Positions 54,714 to 64,000 of a DNA stretch of 64,000 nucleotides are shown here, in pieces. Below the pieces are notes generated by a model, which searched no databases, was not told where the DNA came from, and worked only from the letters and a program-made list of their open reading frames with translations. The stretch is taken from NCBI GenBank assembly GCA_019279435.1, contig JAAALK010000286.1, positions 28,023,712 to 28,087,711 of the forward strand, given 5' to 3'. Within the stretch, counting starts at the first letter, position 1, and each line of letters begins with the position of its first letter. Both the position numbers and the translations under genes were made by a program. Source of the DNA: Zizania palustris (Eukaryota > Streptophyta > Magnoliopsida > Poales > Poaceae).

Positions 54714-56647
54714 TGAGGAGCCATGCTAAAGAGCGTGGTCCTCATGGCTCCAGATGTGATGAGTCATTATCAACGGAAGTCAAAGAGGACACAAAGAGAG
54801 GAGAAGACCTGCTGTGTCTCGGCCGCATGTGACTCAGGTACACGGGCAGTGAGCGACTGTCGGGCAGAGGGGCCACGAAGTCGGGCTGGCCCAATCCGGG
54901 TACATGGGCTAGGAGCAGCAGAGGATCCACTGGGCTATTGACCAGGATTGACTCAGGTACACGGGCGGCGAGCGATTGCCAAGCTGAGAGAGCTGCGGAA
55001 TCGGGCCGGCCCAATCTGGGTACCTGGTGCAAAGTCGGCGGATGCTTTGTCAGTTTCGGCGCAAAACTAACGACCGCTGATCTTGGACCGGACCATTCTG
55101 GGGCGAAGCCGTAGTCGCTACGAAAGCTCCGATTCCGGATAAGTCATCTATAAATAGGAGTTTACTATTTCATCCTTAGGCCCACATTCAGTCAGTCGAG
55201 TCTGTAAAATATCCTAAGGGAAGTTTGGTCTTTTCCATTTTATTTCAGCGTCTGTAAAAACCCTAAGGGTCTTTTGGTATTTTCCTAGGCTATTGGGCTG
55301 CCTATAAATAGGGCACCAATCCCTAGGGTTAGGGTTACTTTTCTGAAATCACTTTTCTAATACAAAGAGATTGGGTCACTTTTGGTGTTCTTCCTCCCGG
55401 TGGTTTTCTCCGCCGCCGTTGTTTCCATCAGGCACGTTAAGAAATTGTTGTTCAGATTGATTCTCTTTGTCTCGTAGCCATCATGCGTTGTTGTAGATTT
55501 TGTTTCTCGATTTGTGTATCTTGGTTGGTTCTCGGCTCCGAGTATGCTTCAGAGAGATTTCTCTTCGCTCTGTGGATATCATCATTTTTATTATTGAGTT
55601 TCAGAGTTATTTTACTTCCTGCGGAGTTTATCACTTTGTTTTTGGCAGCGTGATTCGCTATGTCATAGGCTAGCCAGCAGGCTAGAGACAGCCTCTTTGC
55701 CGCAGTAGCACTGCTGTGCTGTTTCCATTGAAATCTGATTTGCTAGCCTCTAGGGCCTGTAATGTAGAGCTGCAGAATTGTTTTACAGTTTCGATGAACA
55801 AGCACAGACATTTGTGATCATCTCTGAATAGAAAATTGTTCCGCGCATGTGCACTGTTTCTTCTTGTGACCGGCTCCTGTATTCGCGTCTTTGTATTGGC
55901 CACTATTTTTCAACACGGCTTTCTGCGTGTCAGGCAATCATCTCATAGGCTTCAGCCTATATGGCCTATTCCACGTATAGGTAGCAGAAGAATACTCAGT
56001 GCTATCAAAAATTGTAGCCATACACGTGTGGGTCCCACGTCCAGCTCAGCTACCTTCGGTTGTAGACTGTCTGCTCTTCGCGCGTGATTTGTTTTTGCCG
56101 GTAGTGTTTCTCTGGAGTTTGCCAAACTTGTGGTTGCGTCAGGATTTTTGCACTGTGCGAAGGTACTTCGGCAGCAGGCTTCGGTTCAAGCTTTTCGAAG
56201 CTCTGAAGTACAACTTCGCAGAGCTGTAGGCTTCGGTTCGAAGTATTCGAACGAATAGCTTCGAAGCTTGTGACACGATCTGGCTTCGCTGCTGACAGTC
56301 TCCTGTTTTGTTTCGTTCAAAGATTGTTTCTCTGTTGGCTTCGTTCGAAGTGTGCTACGAAGTGCTTCCTTTTCCTAGCGTCATTTCTATCGTGGGTCCC
56401 ACTTTGGTTGCGCTTTCGAAGGATGTGGTTCGGACTCTGTTTCTAGCTTCGGTACTGTAGTTTTCAAAGAAGGCTTCGGCAACTACACACTTAGCTGAAC
56501 TATACTACACGAGCTTTGAAAACTTCAGGCTTCGCACGATCACCTCGAACAGGCTTCGACAAGTACTGAACAGGAGACAACCTCGAATAGTAAGACTCCT
56601 CGTTTTACGTGCACTCAGATTAAATTTCTGTGATGATCTATTTCTGT
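54714..56647 (+). repeat. 3' LTR of Copia-2, first part
   Basis: Matches 45271 onward to the hAT insertion point. LTR copies differ by a few percent. It continues at 59956-60202. Confidence 0.85.
56640..56647 (+). repeat. Target-site duplication of hAT element
   Basis: ATTTCTGT at 56640-56647 and 59956-59963, a perfect 8-bp duplication. The uninterrupted 5' LTR has a single copy (CTATTTCTGTGAAGC near 47190). Confidence 0.95.
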
Positions 56648-56659
56648 CAGTGTAAAAAA

Positions 56660-56815
56660 TAGCGGGCTATAGCGCCGAAATAGCACCGCTATAGCGGCCA
56701 GAAGAAGCTTCCGCGATGATATTGCATATATTTGCGCTATCTCCGCTACCACCGCTATAGCACGCAATATCGCCGCTAAACTACATAGCGTAGCGAATGT
56801 GTAGCTGCGCTATTC
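56660..56815. repeat. Left subterminal CGCTAT/ATAGCG cluster of hAT
   Basis: Repeated hexamers (ATAGCG, CGCTAT, CCGCTA) within 150 bp of the left end. The right end (59855-59940) has a thinner set (CGCTAT, CTATAGC, GCTATAAC). Confidence 0.75.
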
Positions 56816-57048
56816 TCAGGTTTGTGGCCGTGGGCCAAAAAAAGAAGCCCAATCACTGTCCAACCCACTATTTCCACCATCAGGCAGGCAACTCTAACCC
56901 TAGATACCACATTCCAAGCAGCGTGAAGCCTCCAGGAGCTAAATTGTTTGGGGCTTTCGGCGACGGTGGCTCCGACGGGCAGCTTCCTCATGCCCTCACT
57001 TGATACCACCAACAAGCATCTGGCGCTGCAAGACGGCGGCAGAGAACA

Positions 57049-59616
57049 ATGTCTGAGCCAAGCGGACATAATCCAAGTCAAGACCAGAGTGCGCCAATAG
57101 CAAGCGGCCAAGGCAAGTTCTTCTCCCCTATGAGATTTCTAGCTGGTGTAGTGATAGATTTCGATTAGTGAATTGAATCTTTGTGTACTATGTAGGCTTA
57201 TCTAGCACTGCATCCACAGCACAACAAACACATAATTATGTTGTTGAAGCATCTGACCCAGCTTGGAAGCACTGCACAATGCTGGATGCGAACAAGAAAA
57301 ATTCTCTAAAGTGCAACTATTGTAAAAATATTTATCACGGTGGAATAACTAGAATCAAATACCACCTTGGTAATCTTCCTAAGTCCAATGTTGCAAAGTG
57401 TGATAAAGTTCCATCTGATGTGAAAGCAGAAATGATTAAGTTGCTCTCAAATAAGTTGTATAACAAGCAAAGGAAGGCTAGGGATAAAGAAGATAATAGA
57501 GCTGAAGTTGACTTGAGCCAATCAGAAGGAGAAGAACATAGTGATGAAGATGGCAATTCAGTTGTTGTGTTGAAGAAGGTGACAGGAAAATGTGGCTCTT
57601 CAGGTGGTCCTATTGATAGGTTCTGTAAACTGACACCGGAACAAATAGTGGCTACAAGGAAGGGCAAATGTGTTGTTGCTAATAAGGTTGAATCTAAGAT
57701 ATCAACTGAAAAAAGGGAAGAGAAAAGGTACAGAGCATGTGAGTACATATGCTAGTTTTTTTATGAAGCAGGTATTCCACACAACACTGTCACACTTCCA
57801 AGTTTTGATCTTATGCTTGAGGCTATTGGAGACTTTGGTAGAAACTTGAGAGGACCATGTCCATATGAGATGAGTGGGAAATTCTTACAGAAAAGGAAGA
57901 CAAAAGTGCTAGTGTCATTGAAGTCACAACAGGAGTCTTGGGAGCTAAATGGATGTACAGTTATAACAGATGCTTGGACAGACAAGAGAGGTAGAGGTGT
58001 GATGAATTTGGTGGTTCATAGTGCATATGGTGTTTGTTTTCTTGATTCAGTGGATTGCTCAGCTGTGAAGAAAGATGGCAAATACATTTTTGAACTAGTT
58101 GATAGATGTATTGAAGATATAGGGGTGCATAATGTAATTCAAGTTGTGACTGACAATGCAAGACCCAATGAGACAGCAGCAAGTTTATTGAAAGCAAAGC
58201 ATCCCTCTATTTTCTGGAATGGTTGTGCTGCCCATACCATTGATCTAATGCTGGAAGATATAGGAAAGTTGCCATTAGTTGCAGAGACAATTAACAAAGC
58301 AAAGTGCTTGACTGTGTTTTTGTATGCCCATACTAGAGTTTTGAACCTGATGAGGAAATTTCGTTCTAGAGATTTGGTGAGGGGTGGTATGACTAGGTTT
58401 GCTATAGCTTATCTTAACTTGAAGAGCTTGCTAGATAACAAGAAGCAATTGCAGAGGCTTTTTAGGGAAAATGAGCTCAATGAACTATGCTACCTAAACA
58501 AGGTCAAAGGGAAGAAAGCAAACAATATTGTGAGGTCTGAAACTTTTTGGAAAGGAGTTGAGACTACTGTCAATTACTTTGAGCCATTAGATATTGTGTT
58601 GAGGAGAATGGATAGTGATGTGCCAGCAATGGGGTTCTTGTATGGGAGTCTACTCGAGGCTAAGAATGAGATCTCTAGGAGGTTTAACAATGATCAGAGT
58701 AAATTTCAAGAAGTGTTTCAAATCATTGACAGAAGATGGGACATTAAGCTAAAGACTCCTTTACATAGGGCTGGTTACTACTTGAACCCTTTCTACTATT
58801 ATCAAAACAAGTTGGATATAGAGATGGATGGAACATTTAGAGATGGTTTAATAACTTGCATTACCAAGCTTGTTCCAAATGAAGACACTCAGGACAATAT
58901 TATTGAAGAGCTTTAGCATTATCAAGATGGTGATGGATCCTTTAGCAAAGAAATTGCTAAAAGGCAGTGGAAAAATAAAAATTTTAATGTAGCTAAGTGG
59001 TGGCTGAATCATGGAAGTAGTTCACCAAACCTCAGAAAATTAGCTGCCAAAATTCAGAGTTTGACATGCAGCTTCTCTGGTTGTGAGAGATGCTGGAGTT
59101 CATATGAACAAGTATGAAACTAACTTACTGAAATATTGCATTATCACTTGTATGTTTATTTGTGCAATTCTTCATACTTCTTTTCTTACTAAATTCGAAC
59201 CTGTGCAGGTCCACACAAAGAGACGCAATAGGCTTCTGCATGACAGAATGAAGGACCTTGTGTTTGTGAAATTCAACTCAAAATTGAGGCAAAAGAAAGA
59301 CAACAAGAATAGAGATCCCATTGAGAAACCTGTTCTTGATGTTCTAGAAGATGAAGACAATGAAAGGATCACAAGCATTGAGCCAAAAAGAGGAGAACAA
59401 GAGCAGGAAGGAGAAATTGAAGAATCGTCACAGGGAGTTGCAGTTGCAGTTCAAGGACAAGAAAAAAGAAAGAGAGGTAACCAAAAGCTTAGGAATATAA
59501 AGAGAAAGAAGTTGATCCCTACTCTAGAGGATGAGGAGTCATCTGCTTCATCTTCTGAAGGAGAAGATGACAATGATATGCCAACTGCTTCTAGTTCTCA
59601 TTCTCATTTTGAATGA
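57049..59616 (+). pseudogene. hAT transposase (BED finger, DUF659, dimerisation domain), two stops
   Basis: Exons 57049-57112, 57196-59111 and 59209-59616; total 2,388 nt, one frame, about 795 residues. Intron 1 (83 bp) uses a GC-AG pair with a strong donor AAG/GCAAGT; intron 2 (97 bp) is GTATGA...GTGCAG. Domains: BED-type zinc finger near residues 60-105 (LKCNYCKNIYHGGITRIKYH...KC), DUF659-type catalytic region (ITDAWTDKRGRGVMN, VTDNARPNETAASLL, WNGCAAHTIDLMLEDIGKLP), and the hAT C-terminal block (AKWWLNHGSSSPNLRKLAAK, SGCERCWSSYEQ). The C-terminus is acidic with a KRKR-like basic stretch. Only two TAG codons, 57753-57755 and 58914-58916, interrupt it; both are in positions where Gln would fit. 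No frameshifts. Confidence 0.85.
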
Positions 59617-59955
59617 TTATTGATCTGCTCTTCTATGACTATGAGCCTATGAACATGTTTTGTTGGGAGCCTTTGGATGTGGATTGTGGGCCAAAATCTT
59701 ATTAATTATTATCCTTATGTTTTGTACTTTTTTAAATTCTCATGCTTATGCTGTTTGTGCTCATGCTTGAAAAGTGTGTATGAAATATCTACTAAAAAAC
59801 TAAAAACATTTAAATTACCCATGTTCTGGCATATATTTTGTTAGTTTTCTTGTACATCGCTATTGCACATAGCTGCAGCTATAGCCACGCTATAACGTCT
59901 ATAGCTTTTTGGCTAGTCTTCCACTAAATTTTATAGCCCGCAATTTTAAACATTG

Positions 59956-60202
59956 ATTTCTGTGAAGCTTGATTCATCCATGTGTTAAATGCTTTGTTAA
60001 TCCACCTCTAAGCACTATATTGGTGTTTCTTCGTTTAGGACACCGGTCGTTTATAGGCTAGATCTTTTTAGGCTTTGTTGATCTGGTTATTTTTCCTGCT
60101 AAGTCTGTTGAGGTGCGTTGGGTGTTGGGAGTAGGCCATTGATTCGAAAGAATTTTTAGGCGCCCATTCACCCCCCCTCTGGTCGTTACTTTCAGTCCTA
60201 CA
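59956..60202 (+). repeat. 3' LTR of Copia-2, last part
   Basis: Resumes the LTR with the duplicated ATTTCTGT and ends TCCTACA at 60202, followed by the GAGGG duplication. Confidence 0.85.
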
Positions 60203-60207
60203 GAGGG

Positions 60208-60693
60208 GCTCGGTCAGTAGTGCCTAGACCAGAGTTCCTACTGAGGTACTCGCTCCTCAGAGCTAGTATAGACTTACATGCATTGGTAGCATGGCTCCGA
60301 TTCTCACCGTGGACACAGTAGAAGAAGGCTTGGCCTCTACCAGCCGGCTTCCCTGGCGGCCTCCTGCCGCTGACCTTGCTTCCTAGAGCTGTGTATTCTT
60401 AGGGGGAATTTCGACGAAGATGGGGCAATATTCAAGACTTTGGAACGAGGATGCTTTTGCCCTCTTCATTTGTCATGCTTGTTGTCGAAGTGGTACCCTT
60501 GTGAAGGAGTCGAAGTATTTACTTCAAGTTTGACTTCTTGGATGGTTGGTGAAGACGAATCCTTTCTTCAGAGCCATCCTTCCTCTGACCTAGCATACTC
60601 CTCAAAGTAGGCCATTAGCTGCGCTACTGAGGAAATATGCTTCCGGTGAAGCTTGTTGAGGAGGCCTGCATTTGTGACTCCTTCCTGAGCCAC
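60208..60693 (-). pseudogene. Tat-A3 gag C-terminal segment
   Basis: Continues Tat-A3 beyond Copia-2. The complement carries FFYCVHGENRSH-like residues that match the CHHC-like segment of Tat-A1 gag, then the FEEYAR-like block. Stops and shifts present. Confidence 0.7.
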
Positions 60694-61574
60694 ATCAACC
60701 ACAGATGATGCGGACATCCCTCTTATCTATGACTTTGTATGAGCGAAGTGCTTGAAAAATTGTCGTAGGGTTTCTCCAGGTTGCTGCTTCACCTGAAAAA
60801 GACTTCCGGTAGACATAGAGGGTACAAAGGTTCTTTGGATGTTGCTCACGAACTTCTTCCTTAATTGCTCCCAAGACCCAATTGATCCTGGTTTTAAAGA
60901 CCAAAACCAACGCAGAGCGACTCCTTCGAGTGCAAGGTGAAACACTTCGCCATCATGTCTCGGACCCCTCCGCTAGCCTCGATCGCTAAAGCATATGAGT
61001 AGGAAAATTCTCCGGGATCTTTCTCTCCAGAGTACTTACAAATCTTCAAAGTCATGAATTTGGGGTCGAAGCGCACCTTCTGCAAGTCTGGGTGTAACGG
61101 ATGTTCATCATCAAAAGAAGCATTCTCAGTGCTTCTTAGAATCTTAGAGGCTTCGGGATAGAAGGCGAGATCGTCATCTTGAGGCACCTCCGGGATGACA
61201 GGGCTAGCTTGAGGGTGAAGCTTGTCAATAGCTTCCTGCCTCCACCTTGTCACTCTGGCTTGAAGACGGGCCATCTGGGTTGCCACGTCATCATGATGGC
61301 CTTCATTTCTTCCGGAGGGGACCTCCAGGTCTTGAGAATTGAATAAGTCAGTCTGGAGCACAGTTGGAGCCACAAGAGAGGCTCCGTCAGTTAGAAGCAT
61401 GGACAGAGTCTCAAGAGGGGCTTCGTATGCTCGAGGAAGAGTATTTGTTTTGGGAGTTTGAGGTGGGGGGACCACGGAGGGTCCTCCAACTTCTATGGTG
61501 TTCGAAGATCTCAACCCAGATGTTCGAGAAGACCTCCGGAGGGGACTAGTTCCTAGGATCCACTTAGGAGGCAT
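60694..61574 (-). pseudogene. Tat-A3 gag
   Basis: From ATG 61574 (MPPKWILGTSPLRRSSRTSG) an open N-terminal part with ATQMARLQARVTRWRQEAID coiled coil, then CKYSGEKDPGEFSYSYALAI; after a frameshift near 60940 the gag domain continues LEGVALRWFWSLKPGSIGSW, KKFVSNIQRTFVPSMSTGSL, ETLRQFFKHFAHTKS. Close counterpart of Tat-A1 gag. Confidence 0.85.
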
Positions 61575-61623
61575 GGCTCTAGGAAAGGATCGATTGGTAG
61601 AGAATCATGTTTTTGTACTAGGT

Positions 61624-61641
61624 TCCCCACGGACGGTGCCA
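61624..61641 (-). other. Tat-A3 primer binding site
   Basis: The plus strand reads TCCCCACGGACGGTGCCA, identical to Tat-A1; two bases from the LTR. Confidence 0.8.
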
Positions 61642-61643
61642 AC

Positions 61644-62164
61644 TATTGGCGTAAAAGATTATGCTAACAGGTTTAAGAAACTAAGTGTTTGACAAATGAA
61701 GTATTTGTTTGTGTAAACTATTCCAAGCCTCCGAGATGGATAATAGCTTGAGGTAGTTCGAAGTGTGTATTGAATATATGAGTATTCGATACCCTTTATA
61801 GAGTGAAGAGGGGTATTTATAGACCGAATACATGGGAAAATACTTCTTTACCCTCTAATTACAGCCGACTAGGAAGATACTGTTTAATATTATTCATAGG
61901 GGTAAAAGAGTAAAAGACTAGTCTAATTAGTGAGAAGATAAATCTTCTGTCCTCACTGGCAACCCCCCTTTGAGTTAAGAGACTTCGGGAGGCTTCGTTG
62001 TGCCGAAGCCTTAACGGAGGTCTCCGCTGTGTAGAGCTCCAAACCGACGGAGCCTTGTTGCTTTTAGGGTCTTCGGAGATCAAAGTTCCCGACTTCGTTT
62101 CTTCTGCTTGTGCCGACATGAAAATGTCCTTGGCTTTTGGAGGATGAAATATTTCCCCGCAGCA
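61644..62164 (-). repeat. 5' LTR of Tat-A3
   Basis: 521 bp, partner of 36035-36560. TATA motif at 61821-61814 (minus). Differences include a shortened C-run. Confidence 0.85.
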
Positions 62165-62224
62165 CAAAGCGATGTTATAAAATACATGTTGCAAAGCCGA
62201 TTCTAAGTGGGAGAAAGCCGATTA

Positions 62225-62830
62225 TAGTTGATCACCATGTAGATGTCAATTGGAGTAGTGATGCTGCTCTGATTGAAGTAGTACCATGGAAACTTTACTT
62301 TGATGGTTCGGCTTGCAAGAATGGCCAAAGTGTTGGAGTTGTGCTCATATCACCTAGTGGTATGAGTTTCGAGATCTCGACCCGCTTATAATTTCCTTGT
62401 ACCAATAATCAAGACGAATATGAAGCTCTGTTGCTAGGACATGAACTTTTAGATTCCATGAGTGTTAAATATGTTCATGCATATGATAATTCTCTATTAG
62501 TTGTTCAACAAGTAGCTATAATTGCTCAATGCTTTCATGGTTTGCTGAATAGATATTTGGATAAATGTCTAGACATAATTGGTACTTTTGATAACTTTGA
62601 AATTTCCCATGTGTCTAGAGAAGCTAACTCAATAGAAAATGATTTAGTTCAACAAGCATCTGATTATCAAATTAAGAGAGGTAAATTTTTCACACAAGAA
62701 AGACCGATGCTTGACATACTTTATTCCTACAAGTCAGAACACTTCGGTCTGACTGGCCTAACTTGGCCGATCCGACCGCAGGCATCACTTCGGTTTGACC
62801 GGCCCTCTATAGCCGGTCTGACCACACCGT
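62225..62830 (+). pseudogene. G2 second RNase H
   Basis: DHHVDVNWSSDAALIEVVPW, LYFDGSACKNGQSVGVVLIS, a TAA near 62389, NNQDEYEALLLGHELLDSMS, AYDNSLLVVQQVAII and SREANSIENDLVQQASDYQ. A short deletion (KPIIVDHH) joins it to the upstream part. The spacer at 62740-62828 again contains GGTC-N-GACC motifs. Confidence 0.85.
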
Positions 62831-62849
62831 GTCGAGAAATTTTAGGACA

Positions 62850-64000
62850 TGGGGGCTAGCTGAAATTAGTAATTTGAATGACAATTCAAGTGAGAATTTG
62901 GCGAGTACTTCAAGAAATCACAGAGATGATTGGAGGACTCTAATAATTCAATATTTGAGAGATCCTAGTAAGCGGGTTGATCGGAAAGTTCGGTGGCGAG
63001 CGTTTAAATTTGTGTTGCTTGATGATGAGTTGTATCGCCAAAAAATTGATGGATTATTTTTGAAATGTTTGAATGCCGATAAGTCTAAACTTGCTATGGG
63101 TGAAGTACATGAAGTTCTTTGTGGTACTCATCAGTTGGCCCAGAAAATGAGTTGGATGCTCAAAAGATCGAGTTTTTATTGGCCGACTATGACTGAGGAC
63201 TGTTTTAGATATTAAAAAGGATGTAAAGCATGTCAAAGGTTTGGTAATATTCAGCTTGCTCCTGCATCTTTGCTTAATCCTATTATTAAACCATGGTCGT
63301 TCCAATGTTGAGCTTTGGACTTCATCAGCCAAATTTATCCTTCCTCTTCAAAAGGGCATCGGTTCGTGTTGATGGCTACGGATTACTTCACCAAGTGGAC
63401 CGAGGACATGCCTCTCAATAACATAACACATAACAAGGTAATTGATTTCATCTTGAAGCACATTATACATAGATTCGGTATTCCCCAAACTCTTACTATA
63501 GATCAGGGTGTTTCATTTGTTTCTAAAGAGGTGTGTGATTTTGCCGAATCTTATGGTATAAAGTTGATAAACTCTTCACCATTCCATGCTCAGGCCAATG
63601 GTCGGGCCGAGTCTAGTAATAAAATTGTGATTAATCTTATTAAGAAAAAGATTGAAAAGTTTCCTAGAAGGTGGCATGAACTGCTTTCTGAGGCATTATG
63701 GGCATGCAAAGTTGCGAAGCATGGCGCCACCAAGGTAAGTTCATATGAGTTGGTGTATGGACAAGAAGATGTTTTACCCGTAGAGGTGAATCTTTGCTCT
63801 TTGAAGATGCTTAAGCAAGATGACTTATCGGTTGGTGATTATGAAGTTCTCTTGAAGGACAATTTAGAAGAAGTGACCGATAAGAGATTAAGATCTCTAG
63901 AGGCAATAGAAAGAGACAAAAGAAGAGTGGCTAGAGCTTATAATAAGAAGGTGAAAGCAAAATTGTTTCAAATTGGAGACTTGGTTTGGAAGACGATTTT
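62850..64000 (+). pseudogene. G2 integrase (runs off the window)
   Basis: DWRTLIIQYLRDPSKRVDRK, zinc region GTHQLAQKMSWML and CFRY then TAA (63214), KGCKACQRFGNIQLAPASLL, TGA near 63309 for Trp, core with ALDFISQIY, TIDQGVSFVSKEV, HAQANGRAESSNK, then ALWACKVAKHGATKVSSYEL and AYNKKVKAKLFQIGDLVWK to the edge. Few lesions. Confidence 0.85.

Larger units (their letters stand above)
56648..59955 (+). mobile_element. hAT DNA transposon, 3.3 kb
   Basis: 3,308 bp with imperfect terminal inverted repeats: left CAGTGTAAAAAATAGCGGGC, right (complement) CAATGTTTAAAATTGCGGGC. The ends carry many CGCTAT/ATAGCG hexamers in both orientations, as expected for subterminal transposase-binding repeats of hAT elements. 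It contains a single transposase gene (57049-59616). Confidence 0.95.
45271..60202 (+). mobile_element. Copia-2: Ty1/copia element, decayed, with hAT in 3' LTR
   Basis: 5' LTR 45271-47435, PBS 47438-47449, polyprotein pseudogene 47501-53338, polypurine tract before 54714, 3' LTR 54714-60202 interrupted by a hAT element. Inserted in the protease-upstream region of Tat-A3. The polyprotein resembles Copia-1 throughout (same tentative SIRE/Maximus assignment) but is much more broken. Confidence 0.9.
36035..62164 (-). mobile_element. Tat-A3: Tat-type gypsy element with antisense gene
   Basis: Minus-strand element: 5' LTR 62164-61644, PBS 61641-61624, gag, pol (with Copia-2 inserted at 45271-60202), integrase end at 41588, tandem-repeat region, plus-strand antisense gene copy 37077-40779, and 3' LTR 36560-36035. 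LTRs differ by several percent (by eye), so it is older than NA-Tat. Without Copia-2 the element would be about 11.2 kb. Confidence 0.9.
62170..64000 (+). mobile_element. Gypsy unit G2, right segment
   Basis: Resumes G2 after Tat-A3 with GATGTTATAAAATACATGTTG (compare G1 at 23257), followed by the second RNase H and integrase. Runs off the window. Confidence 0.85.

Overview
This window is plant nuclear heterochromatin, most likely from a grass. I find no ordinary host gene, no rRNA or tRNA gene and no CRISPR array. Essentially every base belongs to nested transposable elements: Ty3/gypsy elements of the Tat/Ogre type (reverse transcriptase followed by two RNase H modules), Ty1/copia elements with LTRs of about 2 kb (tentatively SIRE/Maximus-like), a gag-only LTR element, a gag-pol-less LTR element that carries a spliced antisense gene, and a hAT DNA transposon. 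The grass assignment is an inference from the element families and GC-rich codon use.

Layout. The base layer is a plus-strand Tat-type gypsy element present as two tandem units. Unit G1 runs 21903-24385 and 31599-32694, then comes one shared LTR (32695-33910), and unit G2 runs 33911-36034 and 62170-64000, continuing past the window. G1 is split by a minus-strand Tat element, Tat-A1 (1-1183 plus 16010-21902, its 3' end outside the window). Tat-A1 is itself split by a plus-strand gag-only element (1184-16009), whose second LTR is split by a minus-strand copia, Copia-1 (4771-15012). G1 is split again inside integrase by a young plus-strand non-autonomous element, NA-Tat (24386-31593). G2 is split by a minus-strand Tat element, Tat-A3 (36035-62164). 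Tat-A3 contains a plus-strand copia, Copia-2 (45271-60202), whose 3' LTR contains the hAT element (56648-59955). Target-site duplications support this order: NA-Tat (ATGGT/ATGAT), Tat-A3 (CAAAC/CAAAG), Copia-2 (GAGGG, perfect) and hAT (ATTTCTGT, perfect).

The most interesting system is the antisense gene shared by Tat-A1, Tat-A3 and NA-Tat. It lies between pol and the 3' LTR on the strand opposite gag-pol and has its own TATA box about 150-160 bp upstream of the ATG. In NA-Tat it can be read as five exons with consistent phases, about 990 codons, with one in-frame TAG. NA-Tat has LTRs about 99% identical, a PBS and a polypurine tract, but no gag or pol, so this antisense gene is the only coding capacity it keeps. 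Antisense extra ORFs are known in Tat/Ogre/Grande elements; one retained as the only gene of a recently mobile, presumably trans-mobilised element deserves follow-up.

Other points: the gag-only element has an uninterrupted gag frame that continues in frame into its 3' LTR; the hAT transposase keeps one frame across a GC-AG intron and a GT-AG intron with only two TAG stops; and the three related Tat-type elements carry unrelated tandem repeats (34, 61 and 29 bp units) on the 3' side of the antisense gene.
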